Assembly (NCBI GenBank): GCA_028704555.1
Contig: JAQWFD010000015.1
Span: 17,993 to 81,992 of the forward strand
Direction: 5' to 3'
DNA length: 64,000 nucleotides
DNA from: Desulfobacterales bacterium
Lineage (GTDB): Bacteria; Desulfobacterota; Desulfobacteria; Desulfobacterales; JAQWFD01
Shown here: positions 17,469-29,310 of the stretch, one piece after another
How the letters are laid out: each line of letters opens with the position of its first letter
Numbering within the stretch: position 1 is the stretch's first letter
Made by a program: the position numbers and the translations under genes
Notes under the pieces: model-generated
Told to the model about the DNA's origin: nothing
Seen by the model: the letters and a program-made list of their open reading frames with translations, nothing else
Databases searched by the model: none

Positions 17469-19556
17469 TTATGCCACATGCTTTTTTCCTTCAGCAACTT
17501 TCTTGATCAGATCTTCTTCAACGTTTTTAGGTACCGGTTTGTAGGATGAAAATTCCATGGTAAATTGAGCTTTGCCCTGGGTCAGTGACCTTAAGACCGT
17601 TGAATATCCAAACATTTCCGCTAACGGGACATGCGCTTCTATTGAACACATATGCCCCTCATCCTGAGATCCGACAATCATGCCGCGGCGCTGATTCAGT
17701 GACCCCATTGCGCCTCCCTGAAATTCGGTAGGTGCTTCGACCACAACTTTCATGATGGGCTCGAGTATAACGGGTTTTGCCTTTCGGTAGCCTTCGAGAA
17801 ATCCCCCGCGGGCAGCCGCCTGAAATGCCATATCCGACGAGTCAACGGCATGGGAAGAACCGTCGTTGAGGACCACTTTGATTCCGGTTACGGGAAATCC
17901 CATGCGGGGTCCTTTCTGGAGACAATTTTTAAATCCTTTTTCACAGGCCGCAATATACTGAGTCGGGATAGAAGCGCCTACTACTTTGTTTTCAAAAACA
18001 AATTCTTGATCCGAGATCGGTTCAATGTAACCGGCAACTCGTCCGTACTGACCGGAACCGCCGGTTTGTTTCTTGTGGATATAATTGAACTCGGCCATTT
18101 GCGTTATGGTTTCTCTGTAGGCCACCCGGGGTTTTCCCGTGGTGACTTCCGCATTGTATTCGCGCCGCATCCTTTCGATATAGACTTCCAGATGAAGTTC
18201 GCCCATTCCGGAAATAATCGTTTCCATGGTTTCTTCGTTTACATGGGTTTTAAATGTCGGGTCTTCCTTGGTGAACCGGTTAAGGGCTTTTGACATATTG
18301 ATCTGGGCTTTATTGTCTTTGGGAACGATCGCAAGGGAAATAACCGGTTCCGGCACATACATTGAGGTCATGGTCAAATTCAATCCGGGGGACACGAATG
18401 TGTCTCCGGACGCGCAATCAACACCAAACAACGCGCCGATAAAGCCGGGCGGTATCGATTCGATTTCCTCCATCTGATTGGCGTGCATGCGGGCCAGTCG
18501 CCCTACTTTGATTTTTCTTCCGCTTCGAATGTTAATGATCGTATCACCCTTGGCCAGTGTCCCCTGATATAAACGGATATACGTCAGCTGGCCGTACGCG
18601 CCATCCTCAAGTTTAAACGCCAGCGCGACGACAGGATCTTTCTCGCCGTATGACAGGATTACGGGCTTTTCGTCATTGTCCATATCCAGCGCCAGGTTTT
18701 CAACATCCATGGGGCAGGGCAGGTAAGCGGTCACGGCATCCAGAAGCGGTTGAATTCCTTTGTTTTTATAAGCAGATCCCATGAAAACCGGCGTCATTTT
18801 TCGGGTAAGCGTGCCTGTCCGGATAGCCGATATCAGAAGCGGTTCACTGATTTCCTTCTCTTCCAGGATCGCTTCTGTCAGCTCGTCTGAGAATATCGAG
18901 GCGGCATCAACGAGTTTTTCCCGTGTTTCCTCGGCCTGCGCCATCAATTCGGCAGGAATTTTTTCTATGCGAACCTTTTCGCCGTTATCGCCGTCAAAAT
19001 ATATCGCTTTCATGCTGATCAGATCTATAACACCGATAAAATTCGCTTCAAGGCCGATCGGGATTTGTACAGGAATGGCGTTATGGCCGAGTTTTTCGCG
19101 AAGCTGCTGAATCACGCGGGATGGATTAGCGCCACTCCGATCGCATTTATTGATAAAGGCCACACACGGAACTTTATAGCGTTTCATTTGCTGGTCAACC
19201 GTCATGGATTGAGACTGGACCCCGCCGACGGAGCACAGTACCAGAATACCGCCATCAAGAACCCTCAGGGAACGTTCAACTTCGATGGTAAAATCGACGT
19301 GTCCCGGAGTATCAATAATATTGATTTCATGGTTTTTCCATTTGCAGAACGTGGCAGCGGAAGCAATGGTGATTCCGCGTTCCTTTTCCAGCTCCATGGA
19401 ATCCATTGTGGCTCCCACGCCATCCTTGCCTTTAACATCATGTATGGCATGGATTCGATTGGTATAATAAAGGATTCTTTCGGTCAGAGTCGTCTTGCCG
19501 GAATCAATATGTGCACTGATACCAATGTTTCTTATCAATTCAATTTGTTTTTTCAT
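17469..19556 (-). CDS. fusA: Elongation factor G, mitochondrial EFG1-like subtype
   Basis: A 695-aa translational GTPase that moves tRNAs and mRNA after peptide bond formation. Full EF-G layout: G domain with G1 [18 protein letters not shown] (residue 15 on), G2 [19 protein letters not shown] and NKCD; domain II; domain III; domain IV with GGSGQYGRV; and domain V. HIDSGKTT instead of the bacterial HIDAGKTT, plus [21 protein letters not shown] and the MKRYKVP segment, match mitochondrial EFG1 from memory. That subtype is known as spdEFG1 in spirochetes, planctomycetes and deltaproteobacteria. The gene is outside any str operon. Confidence 0.95.
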   Translation of the reverse strand: MKKQIELIRNIGISAHIDSGKTTLTERILYYTNRIHAIHDVKGKDGVGATMDSMELEKERGITIASAATFCKWKNHEINIIDTPGHVDFTIEVERSLRVLDGGILVLCSVGGVQSQSMTVDQQMKRYKVPCVAFINKCDRSGANPSRVIQQLREKLGHNAIPVQIPIGLEANFIGVIDLISMKAIYFDGDNGEKVRIEKIPAELMAQAEETREKLVDAASIFSDELTEAILEEKEISEPLLISAIRTGTLTRKMTPVFMGSAYKNKGIQPLLDAVTAYLPCPMDVENLALDMDNDEKPVILSYGEKDPVVALAFKLEDGAYGQLTYIRLYQGTLAKGDTIINIRSGRKIKVGRLARMHANQMEEIESIPPGFIGALFGVDCASGDTFVSPGLNLTMTSMYVPEPVISLAIVPKDNKAQINMSKALNRFTKEDPTFKTHVNEETMETIISGMGELHLEVYIERMRREYNAEVTTGKPRVAYRETITQMAEFNYIHKKQTGGSGQYGRVAGYIEPISDQEFVFENKVVGASIPTQYIAACEKGFKNCLQKGPRMGFPVTGIKVVLNDGSSHAVDSSDMAFQAAARGGFLEGYRKAKPVILEPIMKVVVEAPTEFQGGAMGSLNQRRGMIVGSQDEGHMCSIEAHVPLAEMFGYSTVLRSLTQGKAQFTMEFSSYKPVPKNVEEDLIKKVAEGKKHVA

Positions 19557-20064
19557 CTTGATTGGGTCCTTTATCGGAAGTTCTTTTCACCAGATGGCGT
19601 GCTGTTTTTTTTTACAAAAAAAATCCCTCATTTGGAATGAGACATCAAACCAGATGGGGATTAATATGAAATTAATATAATAAAAGACCATTAAAAAATG
19701 TTCATATCTGTCCCACTTCCAGCATCAGTCGCAAATATATTTACACGGCCTGATCGTGTTGCCGTATTTTAATATATCATACTACTGGCAAAGCCCGGAC
19801 AAATTTGGTCATTTTTCACGGTCTCAATCTGGACTGTTATTAAATCTTTTTAGAAGATAATCGAAAAAAAAACAATTGTCAAATAAAATTTTAATCAAAG
19901 TATCATTTCCGGACGGCAAACAGACTTGGGTGTCCATCCGGTCAAAACCGAATTTATGGGTGGACGGCAGCCAATGGTGATCGGTCGAAAAGGCGTCCGT
20001 CAATTCAGTCTTGAAACCGTTTCGTGTTTGGAGTAAAACCAAGATTTTCCGGGAGCTGTCCGTA
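19557..20064. other. Gene-free interval between fusA and azlC
   Basis: About 500 bases, A/T-rich near 19600-19700, with an A9-run near 19865. I see no gene. It holds the fusA promoter candidate; no clear azlC promoter stands out. Confidence 0.5.
19854..19882 (-). promoter_or_regulatory. Candidate promoter for fusA
   Basis: Minus-strand TTGACA (19882-19877), 17-bp spacer, TATCTT (19859-19854). It lies about 290 nt upstream of fusA, so the transcript would carry a long leader. Confidence 0.45.
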
Positions 20065-20787
20065 ATGATCAATAAAATCAAGATGCCGGATCAAGATAAA
20101 GGCATGGGCTCGGGGCTGAAACAGGCGTTATTGGCTGCATGGCCTGTTTGTATCGCCTATCTGCCGATTGGTATTGCCCTGGGGGTTCTGGCACAGAAGG
20201 CCGGATTGACCCCCTTTGAAATCGGGGTCATGTCGGTGTTTGTGTTTGCCGGCAGTGCACAGTTTATAGCCGTGTCCATGATATCCGGACATGCCGGCCT
20301 GGTTCCGATTATCCTGACCACATTTATGGTGAATCTAAGGCATGTCCTGATGAGTTCATCGCTGGCGCTGTATCTTGGCAGGATTTCTTCGGCAAAGCTT
20401 TCCCTGTTTGCTTACGGTATTACCGATGAAACCTTTGCGGTAAATCTTTCAAAATTTCACAAGGGACACTGGGGCTTTTACCGATCACTGGCCGTCAATC
20501 AGATAGCCAACATGGCATGGGTCATCAGTACCGTCATCGGAGGCTACAGCGGCCAGTTCATTCCGGCGGGGGCATTTGGCATGGATTATGCCATGATTGC
20601 CATGTTTATCAGTCTGCTGGTTATTCAGATCAGAGGCAGGATATATCTGGTGACGGCCATTATTTCAGGCGGGTTGGCTGTGATGCTGTCGTTGATGATG
20701 CCCGGCAATTCATACATCATGGTTGCTTCAATTATATCGGCTGCCCTGGGGGCACTGATAAAAAACAGAAGTTGCAGGACATGCTGA
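20065..20787 (+). CDS. azlC: AzlC family branched-chain amino acid exporter subunit
   Basis: 240-aa polytopic inner-membrane protein with the AzlC core: AAWPVCIAYLPIGIALGVLAQKAG, FAGSAQFIAVSM, NLRHVLMSSSLA, and ITDETFAVN. AzlC and AzlD together export branched-chain amino acids or azaleucine in characterised members. The start at 20065 (MINKIKM) is chosen over 20011 because GGGAG lies about 10 nt upstream; later in-frame ATGs at 20083 and 20104 also fit. The last codons overlap azlD by 7 bases. Confidence 0.9.
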   Translation: MINKIKMPDQDKGMGSGLKQALLAAWPVCIAYLPIGIALGVLAQKAGLTPFEIGVMSVFVFAGSAQFIAVSMISGHAGLVPIILTTFMVNLRHVLMSSSLALYLGRISSAKLSLFAYGITDETFAVNLSKFHKGHWGFYRSLAVNQIANMAWVISTVIGGYSGQFIPAGAFGMDYAMIAMFISLLVIQIRGRIYLVTAIISGGLAVMLSLMMPGNSYIMVASIISAALGALIKNRSCRTC

Positions 20788-21107
20788 AATCCGAATATCT
20801 GTTGATTGTTGTCGGAATGGGAGTTGTGACCTACCTGCCGCGGTGGCTCCCGTTGCTTTTTTTGTCGAATCGCAAACCGCCCCGATGGGTGATTGAATGG
20901 CTGGAATTGATCCCGGTGGCTATATTAAGCGCGTTGCTGATGCCGGTGCTGTTTACGTCAGGGGAGCCTCGTTTTCTTTCTTTACTGAAACCGGAGCTGC
21001 TGGTTGCGATTCCGACCTTTCTGGTTGCCTGTAAGACCCAATCCATGGGGGGAACGGTTCTGGCCGGGATGATAATGTTCTGGGGCTACGGGGTGCTGAT
21101 AAATTGA
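20781..21107 (+). CDS. azlD: AzlD family small membrane subunit
   Basis: 108-aa membrane protein with MLKSEYLLIVVGMGVVTYLPRWLPLLFL and four predicted transmembrane stretches, the small partner of AzlC. It overlaps azlC (ATGCTGA), a classic translational coupling, and ends 280 nt before the repeat-rich gap at 21110-21387. Confidence 0.88.
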   Translation: MLKSEYLLIVVGMGVVTYLPRWLPLLFLSNRKPPRWVIEWLELIPVAILSALLMPVLFTSGEPRFLSLLKPELLVAIPTFLVACKTQSMGGTVLAGMIMFWGYGVLIN

Positions 21108-21387
21108 GTCGTGAGTCGTCTGACTTCTGTTGCCTTTGTAAATTCTGTGTGAAGTTTATTTTGCCGCGGATTTACGCGGATTGGCGCGGATCTTCATTTT
21201 ATAAATAATAGCTGGTTCTTCTTTTTTTTGTTTTATCCTTTTCACCTCTATTCCGTACCCTTTACCCGATGGGCGGACACCGGGGTCCGCCCCTACGACC
21301 CGAGATGTTTCCCTTATTTTTACTCCGCCCTCAGACCTCCGATCTCTGGCCTCAGTCCTCTGACTTCTGATCTCGGCACTCATTTAG
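21108..21387. repeat. Repeat-rich gap after azlD
   Basis: Contains a 10-nt tandem unit (CCGCGGATTTACGCGGATTG, 21164-21191), a short hairpin GGGCGGAC/GTCCGCCC (21271-21292) of a type widespread in environmental bacteria, and a block of GACTTCTGATCTC-like 7-nt-phase repeats (about 21325-21385). No gene is seen. Confidence 0.55.
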
Positions 21388-22041
21388 TCAGGCCAGTTCC
21401 AGCACTTTGGCCACCAGTTTTTCGATGCCGGCGGCGACCTCCTTTATACCTGGCCCGAGCATATAGGCCGGTGTTGTGACGATTTTGTGCGCTTCATCCA
21501 CGTGGATCATGTCAACGGTGCATACCTTGTGGACGGCTCCCATGGCTTCGATGGCAGCTGCGGTTTTCGTATCATTTCCGATGGTGACCTCGGGTTGAAC
21601 GGCAGCGATGGCCCGGGCGACAGTGGCCGGGGCGATGCAAATGGCACCGACCGGTTTGCCGGCAGCGATCATTTCATTCAACAGGCGACCGGTTTGATCG
21701 TTGACACGGGCATCTGTGCCTTTGACTGCAAAGTTGCTTAAATTTTTAGCGGCGCCAAAGCCTCCCGGAATAATCAATCCGTCAATATCATCGGCGGTGA
21801 CTGTTTTTATGTCTTTAATATTGCCCCTGGCGATTCTGGCGGATTCGATCAGCACATTTCGCTTTTCTGAGCTCGGTTTTCCGGTCAGATGATTCACCAC
21901 ATCAAACTGGTCAATATCCGGAGCCATGCAGATGGCTTCCGAATTGGCCCGATCAAGAGCCAGTAGTGTTATCACCGCTTCATGAATTTCAGAACCGTCA
22001 TATACACCGCATCCCGACAGCAAAACACCTATCCTGGCCAT
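21388..22041 (-). CDS. elbB: ElbB/ES1-family isoprenoid biosynthesis glyoxalase-like protein
   Basis: 217-aa DJ-1/PfpI superfamily protein. Marked by MARIGVLLSGCGVYDGSEIHEAV, GLIIPGGFGAAKNLSNFA and GAICIAPATVARA with the Cys of the nucleophile elbow. Reported for E. coli ElbB as a glyoxalase-type enzyme and once linked to isoprenoid synthesis; the true substrate is uncertain. It follows the NUDIX gene by 26 nt in a three-gene minus-strand set, the upstream member being a cupin protein. Confidence 0.93.
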   Translation of the reverse strand: MARIGVLLSGCGVYDGSEIHEAVITLLALDRANSEAICMAPDIDQFDVVNHLTGKPSSEKRNVLIESARIARGNIKDIKTVTADDIDGLIIPGGFGAAKNLSNFAVKGTDARVNDQTGRLLNEMIAAGKPVGAICIAPATVARAIAAVQPEVTIGNDTKTAAAIEAMGAVHKVCTVDMIHVDEAHKIVTTPAYMLGPGIKEVAAGIEKLVAKVLELA

Positions 22042-22067
22042 AAAATCCTCCTTGGTTGTAATAGCTT

Positions 22068-22532
22068 TCAGTCTTCAGCCTTCTGACCTCTGGTCTTCCC
22101 TTCTATTCTGAAAATATCGCTTTTGGGCGCGCCTTTTTTATATCTGAAATAATCGTGAATGATTTTTCCATGATCAAAAGCGAGCGGTGCCGGCATGGTG
22201 TCTTCGCAGAATGTGCCCAGATTTTTTGCGTCGTCTGCGGCTTTTGGACTTCCCGATGCACTGGCGATAAAGACGGTCGTGAGCGTGTGATGACGCGGAT
22301 CACGATCGGGATCAGAATAGGAGTGAAACTGCTCTTTCAGTGTAACATCAAGAGACGTTTCTTCTTTTGCTTCTCTGACAGCCGAATTTTCCAGAGACTC
22401 TCCATAATCGACAAACCCGCCCGGCAAAGCCCATCCATAAGGCGGATTGGCTCTTTCGATCAGAATGATTCCGTCATTGATTTCAATGATAATGTCTACC
22501 GTAGGCAGTGGGTTCCGGTATTTTTTTTCCAT
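22068..22532 (-). CDS. NUDIX hydrolase, ADP-ribose pyrophosphatase-like
   Basis: 154 aa with a complete NUDIX box ([26 protein letters not shown]). Hydrolyses nucleoside diphosphates linked to a moiety X; the ALPGGFV start and the [10 protein letters not shown] segment before the box resemble ADP-ribose pyrophosphatases. The substrate cannot be fixed from the sequence. C-terminal tail KTRGQKAED runs into a TTCTGACCTCTGG simple repeat. Confidence 0.87.
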   Translation of the reverse strand: MEKKYRNPLPTVDIIIEINDGIILIERANPPYGWALPGGFVDYGESLENSAVREAKEETSLDVTLKEQFHSYSDPDRDPRHHTLTTVFIASASGSPKAADDAKNLGTFCEDTMPAPLAFDHGKIIHDYFRYKKGAPKSDIFRIEGKTRGQKAED

Positions 22533-22562
22533 ATTCTTTTCCCTCGGTTTTCAAATCTGTTT

Positions 22563-22913
22563 TTACAATTCCGGTGCTCCGGAAGGGATCAGACATGCGA
22601 AAATTAAAGGCTTCGTGCCGGTATTTTTGATCTGGTGAGTTTCATTTCCGGCAATAAAGGCGGTGTAGCCCTCGGATACCGGTATGGTGCTGCCTTCGCA
22701 AACGATTTGTCCTTTTCCCGAATGGAAAAAAATTTCGTGCTCCCATTCATGGCAGTGGCCGGGTGTATACCCGTCGGGAGATAATTCAAAAACTCGCATG
22801 CAAAAGTTCAAAGCGCCGTCAGCTTTGCCAATCAAGACCCGACCCGTCACGCCTTTTACGGTTTCATTGTTAAAACTTCTGGATTCTGCCTCAGAATAAT
22901 GAATGATTTTCAT
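22563..22913 (-). CDS. Cupin domain protein
   Basis: 116-aa single cupin. The metal-binding signature is visible in PGHCHEWEHEIFFHSGKG and a second motif in FIAGNETHQIKNTG. Cupins include dioxygenases, isomerases and binding proteins, so the substrate is open. First gene of the cupin-NUDIX-elbB set, start ATG at 22913; 30 nt separate it from the NUDIX start. Confidence 0.85.
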   Translation of the reverse strand: MKIIHYSEAESRSFNNETVKGVTGRVLIGKADGALNFCMRVFELSPDGYTPGHCHEWEHEIFFHSGKGQIVCEGSTIPVSEGYTAFIAGNETHQIKNTGTKPLIFACLIPSGAPEL

Positions 22914-23088
22914 TTAATCCTCACTTTCAATATCAGGAAAATATCATGGAATACCAGCGGTTTTTTTGACCAGCGGTATTTGGCGTTGCTCTGGAGAATA
23001 CCTTGTCAATACGTGTTTCCAATTCAAGCACCTACATTTGACGGTTAATTTGTCGGACTGGGTTCTAACTTCAGCCAAATTCTTTTTT
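22914..23088. other. Spacer between the cupin gene and MITE copy B
   Basis: No gene seen. The run TTCTTTTTT at its end is the left side of the target-site duplication of the next element. Confidence 0.5.
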
Positions 23089-23240
23089 GGGCTTGATCAT
23101 AACTGCGGCCACAATGTCACGGGGTCCGTCCCGCCCATTGCCGGCTTCTCCAGCGCGATCCGGCGGATGCCGTACGCCGGCAACGGGCGGGACTCCGAGG
23201 CTACGCACAGCAAAATATGGCCGCAGTTATGATCAAGTCC
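23089..23240. mobile_element. MITE-like element, copy B (152 bp, internally shorter)
   Basis: Same ends as copies A and D (GGGCTTGATCATAACTG; the right end has one mismatch, AAGTCC). The central palindromic 100 bp found in A and D is missing. It is flanked by TCTTTTTT on both sides (23081-23088 and 23241-23248), an 8-bp direct repeat that supports insertion. Confidence 0.8.
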
Positions 23241-23395
23241 TCTTTTTTACAGAGCTGTATCCCGTTCTCGGCATTCCCGCAAAAGGGGGGATGACGCAAG
23301 GGTCGATGATAGAACCAGTCCTGATTTGTCAAACAATTTATCAATCAATGCAATGAAGGTCAATAGTAAGAAAAAGTAAAAAAAAATCAGGAAAA

Positions 23396-24478
23396 CTATG
23401 TTATTTCCGGATGCTCATTACCTGGCGTTGGAGTTGATTTTTCATCCGTTTCAAATTTGAAATTTTCATTTCGAAACAGGTTGACGCAAGCATCGACCGC
23501 ATTCGGATCATAAAGTATTCCACGATTTTTCGTGATTTCCTCAAGTGCATATTCAATTCCCTTCGCCGGTCGATAAGGCCGGTAAGAGCTTTCGGCTTCC
23601 ATGACATCGGCAACAGACACGATTTTAGCTTCCGGAAGAATCTGGTCGCTTTTGAGGCCTTTGGGGTATCCTGAGCCGTCCAGTCGTTCATGATGCTGGA
23701 GAACGATATCTGCCAGTGGCCATGGGGCCGGGATATGCTTAAGAATTTCATACCCTGTTTCCGGATGCATGCGGATCAACATGAATTCGGCATCAAGCAG
23801 TTCCCCCGGCCGGTTGAGAATGGAAACAGGAATTCGGATTTTTCCGATATCATGCAGAAGGCCCGCAAACCGTATGGCGTTGATTTTTTCTTCGGAATAG
23901 TCCAGCTTTCTGGCAATTGTACATGCCAGCTGCGCGACGCGTTGTTGATGACCGGCTGTGTACGGGTCTCTTATTTCCAGGGTCAGCGCCATGGTCCGAA
24001 TGGTTGAATACAGCATTTCCCTGAGTTGTGTGGTTTTTTCTTCGACTTTTTGTTCAAGGATGATGTTCTGCGCGTTTAAAGTTTCTCTCATCTGTTTGAG
24101 CGATAAGTGGGTTTTCACCCTGGCTCTGACTTCTCCTGCATGAAACGGCTTTGTAATGTAGTCGACGGCACCCACTTCAAATCCTCTTGTTTTCTGGTCG
24201 GTTTCAATCAATGCCGTAATGAATATGACCGGAATGTCTCGGGTTTCAACGGTATTTTTTAAGCGGCTGCATACTTCGTAACCGTTCATGACCGGCATCA
24301 TGATATCCAGCAGGATCAGATCGGGCAGATAGGTTGCCGAATACGCCAGTGCTTTGACTCCGTCTTTGGCAATTCCGAGCCGGTAATCTGACTGGAGCGT
24401 GTTGACCAGCAAATCGATGTTAGTGGGATTGTCATCCACAATCAGAACCAGAGCCTGTTGATTATCCATCGGTGCCAT
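23396..24478 (-). CDS. Response regulator with HD-GYP domain (RpfG-like)
   Basis: 360 aa. Receiver domain (residues 9-125) with [11 protein letters not shown], phosphoacceptor Asp in [15 protein letters not shown] and [10 protein letters not shown] coiled linker ([19 protein letters not shown]) leads to the HD-GYP domain with [33 protein letters not shown] and the GYP residues. Such proteins hydrolyse c-di-GMP. Its start overlaps the end of the hybrid kinase by 17 nt, so the pair is coupled and probably forms a phosphorelay. Confidence 0.93.
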   Translation of the reverse strand: MAPMDNQQALVLIVDDNPTNIDLLVNTLQSDYRLGIAKDGVKALAYSATYLPDLILLDIMMPVMNGYEVCSRLKNTVETRDIPVIFITALIETDQKTRGFEVGAVDYITKPFHAGEVRARVKTHLSLKQMRETLNAQNIILEQKVEEKTTQLREMLYSTIRTMALTLEIRDPYTAGHQQRVAQLACTIARKLDYSEEKINAIRFAGLLHDIGKIRIPVSILNRPGELLDAEFMLIRMHPETGYEILKHIPAPWPLADIVLQHHERLDGSGYPKGLKSDQILPEAKIVSVADVMEAESSYRPYRPAKGIEYALEEITKNRGILYDPNAVDACVNLFRNENFKFETDEKSTPTPGNEHPEIT

Positions 24479-27400
24479 CTTGTTTCTCCTGATCCAGTCC
24501 GCAGAATTCTGAAATCTGTTTCAAAGTTATCAAAGCCTCATCATAGTCATAGTGGTTAATCAGCTGTTCGAGTTTTTGAACCATCGGACTTTTTAAATTA
24601 TGTTTGACAGTCAGGAAGTGTTTATTTACTTCCCGGGGAGCTGCAGTTATCAGCGCCTCTGAAAGCCGGGTAAGGGCGGTTTGAAGCGCGAGCGGATCAG
24701 CTGGCCGGTCGTTGAAGACCTCAGTATCCGCATCTGAACCGGCAAACAGTGATGTCAGTGAAGCAATAACCTGATCCAGAGCGTCTGTGACCTCGCGGAT
24801 CAATTCCGGCTCAGGATGAATATTTTCTCTGACAGAGGGTTCTACCTGTTGAGCCGCTTGATATAATCTGTTTGCACCCAGGTTCGCCGCGCTGCCTTTG
24901 AGGCTGTGGCATATTCGGTGAAGCAGGTGCCAGTTTTCGTTTTGATTCGCCTCCAGGATGCGCTTTGCGGTTTCTCTGTTGTTTTTTACAAATCCTGACA
25001 GGATTTTTTTGAATGTGTGCGGGGCTATGTCCAGTGCTTTCATGGCGTTATGAATATCAATTCCCGGAAGGGACGAGGGCAGGGCCTCGTCCGGAACAGG
25101 AGCTGTCTCCTTTTGTTTCGATCCGGCCTCAGGCCGGGTTTCGGGCCGTTCGTCGAGCATGTCCTTTCGGGCAGGCTGAATCAGTTTCCACATGGTATAA
25201 AATAATCGGTCCTGATTGACCGGTTTGGATATATATCCATCCATTCCGGCCTCAAGGCATTTTTCTTCATCACCCTTCATGGCATGAGCCGTCATGGCGA
25301 TGATCGGCAGGGATTTGAACCGGGGATTTTTTCGGATCAGTGAAGTGGCTTCATATCCGTCCATTTCAGGCATTTGAATATCCATGAGTACGGCATCGTA
25401 GGACTCTTTTTCAATCGCTTCGATCGCTTCTTTTCCGTTATTTGCGATGCGGACCCCGATACCGGCTTTTTCCAGAATGGCTTGTGCGATCTGCTGATTG
25501 GTGAAATTGTCCTCAGCTACCAGTACGTTAAGTCCGCGCAGGCGGTTTTTGTAAATGGATGCTTTTGTGGTGATATAATTTTCAAGTTTTTCAACGCCTG
25601 CGGGCTCTTTTCCGAAGGCATCCATGATGGCATCAAAGAGCGTGGACGGGTATATGGGTTTGGTTAAAAATGCATTGATTTCGGCCTGTTCAGCCTCACG
25701 TTTTTCTTCATCAGTGCCGAAGGCCGTCATTAAAATGATGGGCTGGGTCAGTTTCAGTTTCTCCCGAATGATTTTTGAGGCTTCAATGCCGTTCATTTCA
25801 GGCATGAGCCAATCTATCAGGATCAGATCAATCGGGTAGTGAGCGATGTCAGGCCGTTCCAGACGAAGAAGTGCCTCTTTGCCGGAAGAAAAAAGTTCGA
25901 CTTTGAAATTGAATGATTCCAGTATCTTCTGCATGATAAAACGGCTGTCTTCACAGTCGTCAACCACCATGACCTTCAAGTCCTGAATATCCGATGGGGG
26001 AATCAGTTTTTTAAGCTCTGCTTCCGGCTGAAGTTCCAGCGGGATGGTAAAGAAAAATGTGCTTCCTTCACGGGGGGTGCTGCTGAAATAGATCCGGCCG
26101 TTCATTATCTTGATCAGTTTGTCGCAGATACACAGCCCCAGTCCTGTTCCCTGATATTTCCGGGTGGAAGACGAATCTGCCTGGCTGAAGCATTCAAACA
26201 GGCTGGCCTGATATTCCGGGGCAATGCCGATACCCGTATCTTTGACAAAAATTGACAGGGATATGCAGTCGCCCGTTTGCTGGACGACATTGACCCCGAT
26301 CAGAATCACTCCACCCGGATCCGTAAATTTTACCGCATTGCTGAGAAGATTGATCAATATCTGCTGGATGCGATGATAATCTCCAATCAGGGCTCTTGGG
26401 GTATCGGTAGCGATATCGACCAGAACCTCGATTTTTTTTTCCACTGTTTTGTTGATAAACATTTCCACCACCCGATCCAGAAGCTCATCCAATCGGAAAG
26501 GGTGCGATTCCAGATCCAGTTTTCCTGCCTCAATTTTTGAAAAATCAAGTATATCATTGATCAGACCTAACAGCGAGTAAGCTGAGGTGTGAATGATTTT
26601 CATGTAATGCTGAATCTTTTCGGGCATTTCTTCATCGAGAGCCAGGTCCGTGGCTGCAATGATCCCGTTCATGGGTGTTCGGATTTCATGGCTCATGTTG
26701 GCCAGAAATTCACTTTTCGCCCGAGTGGCGGCTTCCGCTTTTTCTTTGGTTTTCTGAAGTTCCTCATTCATTTTTTTCAGTTCGGCCGTCCGTTGCTCCA
26801 CCCGGTTTTCCATTTCCAGATAGGCCTGACGCAACGCGTCTTCGGCTTTTTTTCTGTTGGAGATATCCTGGATGAATCCTTCGATTCCGATCAGGTTCCC
26901 CGCCGTATTACGAATCGCTCTGGCCTGGATCAGTACCCAGATCAGGCTCCTGTCTTTCCGGTAAAACTGGCATTCAAAATTTTTGACCACATCATGCTGA
27001 TTTAACTCGTTCAGAAGATTCCTGAGTTGCAGGGGGGTAACACATAACTGCTGCTCCACATTATTGATATTGACAATCAGATCCTCCGGTGAATCGTAGC
27101 CGAGAATCTGCGCCATTGAAGGGCTGACATTAATAAAATATTTTTCCGGGCTTAATTGAAAAATTCCCTCAAGGGCGTTTTCAAATATGCTCCGATACTT
27201 TCTTTCAGACTCTGCCAGGGCTTTTTCAGTTTCTCTCTGCTTTTTGATGCGCAGTTCCAATACCTTGTTCAGTTTTTCCAGCTCTCCGGCATGCTGTTCG
27301 AGCAAGGATTCTTTTTCCTGGTAATAGTCAATTTTGGCCCTGAGTTCTTCCGGGGACACTCTGAAATTGGCTAATATTTCACCGTATACGGCCATCAGAT

Positions 27401-29288
27401 CTTTTGTTTCCTGGCTGGTGAAGACAGCGTTTTTCGATATGGCTTTATGGGCTGCGGCTGCTCCGATGGAGCCGGACAGAAATCTTTCCACTTCTCTGTG
27501 AAGTTTGAGAAGTTCGGTGATGGATATCTTTTTTTTGTTTTTGAGGGGCTGGCAGCATTTTTCCGTGACGATGAAGGCCTCTTTTTCGGAAAAATACTGC
27601 ATCAACAGGCGATGAATCTCTTCTTTTTTTTTGAGCAAGTCAATATAGGCTCTTTTGAAGGTGCTTCGATCTACATAAGCACCCGCAGGCAGGGCGCCGA
27701 CGAATTCTTCGGCCAGGCGTTGTTCGGTTCTGCTCTGTGGAATTATCAGAGAGACGAGAACGTAGCCGCCGATATTGACCAGCATTGACCAGAACAAGGT
27801 GTTGCTCAATGGAATCAGACCGGATAATCCGAACAGTTGCTCGGGATTGAGAAACGATATTCCCCATGGGCCGTTTTCAAGAATTGCCGTGGACATCCAT
27901 CCGCTTTTAATCAAGGTCGGGGTCATGGAGGTATAGACCCATACGATAAACCCGGCGCTCAATCCCGTTATTGCTCCGGCTTTATTACCCTTGTGCCAGA
28001 AGATACCTCCGAGGATTGACGGGGCAAACTGAAGGACGGCTGAAAATGAAATCATCCCGATGTTGACCAGCATGTAGGTCCCGCCGACTGTACGCTCAAA
28101 CAGATAACTGGCCAGTATGACAAGGCCCACGGAAGCCCATTTGCATTTCAACAGGTGTCGTTTGAGAAATTCCAGCCACTTGATCCAGCTGATTAACGGC
28201 AGCAGCAGATGGTTGGTCACCATAGTGGAAAGCGTCATGGAGCTGATCATAATCATGCCGACGGCGGCTGAGAAGCCACCGATAAAGACCAGCATGGCCA
28301 GCCAGGGTTTATTTTCGTACAGGGGGATCTGAAGGACGAACGTATCGGCATCCTGTATGCTGAATCCCTGCAGCAGGCCGCTGGCGGCGATGGGAAATAC
28401 AAAAATATTGATCACTAATAAATACAGAGGGAAAAGCCACATGGCGGTGAGAATGTGCGTTTCATGAGAATTTTCTACCACGGCGATATGAAACTGCCGT
28501 GGCAGAAATATGATGGCTGACATGGATAAAATGATGTAGGTGGTCCAGATGAGATAGGGCGATTTTTCCGCTCCGCCAACGCTCATCAGACTGCTGTAGG
28601 CGCTTTCGGAAAGTTGCTGAAAAATATCCGTAAAACCATCGAACACGGAGTAGGTGACGAACAGCCCCACGGTGACCAGTGCCAGCAGCTTTATGACGCA
28701 CTCGACAGCAAGTGCCATGACCATGCCTTCATGGCGTTCCGTGGGGTCCAGTCTTCTGACTCCGAAGATGATGGTAAATACGATCAACAATCCAACGACA
28801 ATGGAGCTCAAATGACTTCCGACCAATGAACTTGACGTTGGAGTTGCCGTAATGATGCTGACCGTGGACAGGATGGATTTTAATTGAAGCGCGATATAGG
28901 GCATGATGCCAACAATTGCCACTATGGTAGCAAGAGCGGCCAATGCGCCGGATTTGTCATATCGGGAAGAAATAAAGTCTGCGATGCTGGTAATGCGGTG
29001 GGTATTTTTAATCCGAACCAGTTTGCGGAGTACGATCCACCAGCAAACGGTAGCGATGGTTGGTCCGATAAAATAGGTGATAAACAGCATGCCGGTCGTT
29101 GCAGCAATTCCGACACTGCCATAGTAGGTCCAGGTGGTGCAATAAACCGCGATCGACAGTGAATAGACCACGGGATTGTTGGTGATGCTTTGGCCGGCGG
29201 CTGCCTTGCGTTCTGCCCAATGTGCAATCAGAAACAGGAATCCGAAGTAAAGGAGAAAAATCAGAATAGCTGTCAACTCGTTAACCAT
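24462..29288 (-). CDS. Sodium/solute symporter-fused hybrid histidine kinase
   Basis: A 1608-aa membrane protein. Residues 1 to about 520 are an SSF (PutP/CbrA-like) transporter domain with many transmembrane helices ([32 protein letters not shown]). Then a helical linker; a PAS domain ([21 protein letters not shown]); HisKA ([16 protein letters not shown]); a HATPase domain ([23 protein letters not shown]); two receiver domains ([23 protein letters not shown] with [11 protein letters not shown]); and a C-terminal HPt ([15 protein letters not shown]). The SSF part probably senses a substrate rather than only transporting it. Neighbours: HD-GYP regulator (3') and a small membrane protein (5'). 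Confidence 0.95.
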   Translation of the reverse strand: MVNELTAILIFLLYFGFLFLIAHWAERKAAAGQSITNNPVVYSLSIAVYCTTWTYYGSVGIAATTGMLFITYFIGPTIATVCWWIVLRKLVRIKNTHRITSIADFISSRYDKSGALAALATIVAIVGIMPYIALQLKSILSTVSIITATPTSSSLVGSHLSSIVVGLLIVFTIIFGVRRLDPTERHEGMVMALAVECVIKLLALVTVGLFVTYSVFDGFTDIFQQLSESAYSSLMSVGGAEKSPYLIWTTYIILSMSAIIFLPRQFHIAVVENSHETHILTAMWLFPLYLLVINIFVFPIAASGLLQGFSIQDADTFVLQIPLYENKPWLAMLVFIGGFSAAVGMIMISSMTLSTMVTNHLLLPLISWIKWLEFLKRHLLKCKWASVGLVILASYLFERTVGGTYMLVNIGMISFSAVLQFAPSILGGIFWHKGNKAGAITGLSAGFIVWVYTSMTPTLIKSGWMSTAILENGPWGISFLNPEQLFGLSGLIPLSNTLFWSMLVNIGGYVLVSLIIPQSRTEQRLAEEFVGALPAGAYVDRSTFKRAYIDLLKKKEEIHRLLMQYFSEKEAFIVTEKCCQPLKNKKKISITELLKLHREVERFLSGSIGAAAAHKAISKNAVFTSQETKDLMAVYGEILANFRVSPEELRAKIDYYQEKESLLEQHAGELEKLNKVLELRIKKQRETEKALAESERKYRSIFENALEGIFQLSPEKYFINVSPSMAQILGYDSPEDLIVNINNVEQQLCVTPLQLRNLLNELNQHDVVKNFECQFYRKDRSLIWVLIQARAIRNTAGNLIGIEGFIQDISNRKKAEDALRQAYLEMENRVEQRTAELKKMNEELQKTKEKAEAATRAKSEFLANMSHEIRTPMNGIIAATDLALDEEMPEKIQHYMKIIHTSAYSLLGLINDILDFSKIEAGKLDLESHPFRLDELLDRVVEMFINKTVEKKIEVLVDIATDTPRALIGDYHRIQQILINLLSNAVKFTDPGGVILIGVNVVQQTGDCISLSIFVKDTGIGIAPEYQASLFECFSQADSSSTRKYQGTGLGLCICDKLIKIMNGRIYFSSTPREGSTFFFTIPLELQPEAELKKLIPPSDIQDLKVMVVDDCEDSRFIMQKILESFNFKVELFSSGKEALLRLERPDIAHYPIDLILIDWLMPEMNGIEASKIIREKLKLTQPIILMTAFGTDEEKREAEQAEINAFLTKPIYPSTLFDAIMDAFGKEPAGVEKLENYITTKASIYKNRLRGLNVLVAEDNFTNQQIAQAILEKAGIGVRIANNGKEAIEAIEKESYDAVLMDIQMPEMDGYEATSLIRKNPRFKSLPIIAMTAHAMKGDEEKCLEAGMDGYISKPVNQDRLFYTMWKLIQPARKDMLDERPETRPEAGSKQKETAPVPDEALPSSLPGIDIHNAMKALDIAPHTFKKILSGFVKNNRETAKRILEANQNENWHLLHRICHSLKGSAANLGANRLYQAAQQVEPSVRENIHPEPELIREVTDALDQVIASLTSLFAGSDADTEVFNDRPADPLALQTALTRLSEALITAAPREVNKHFLTVKHNLKSPMVQKLEQLINHYDYDEALITLKQISEFCGLDQEKQDGTDG

Positions 29289-29310
29289 GTATCAATCCTT
29301 ATACACGACC

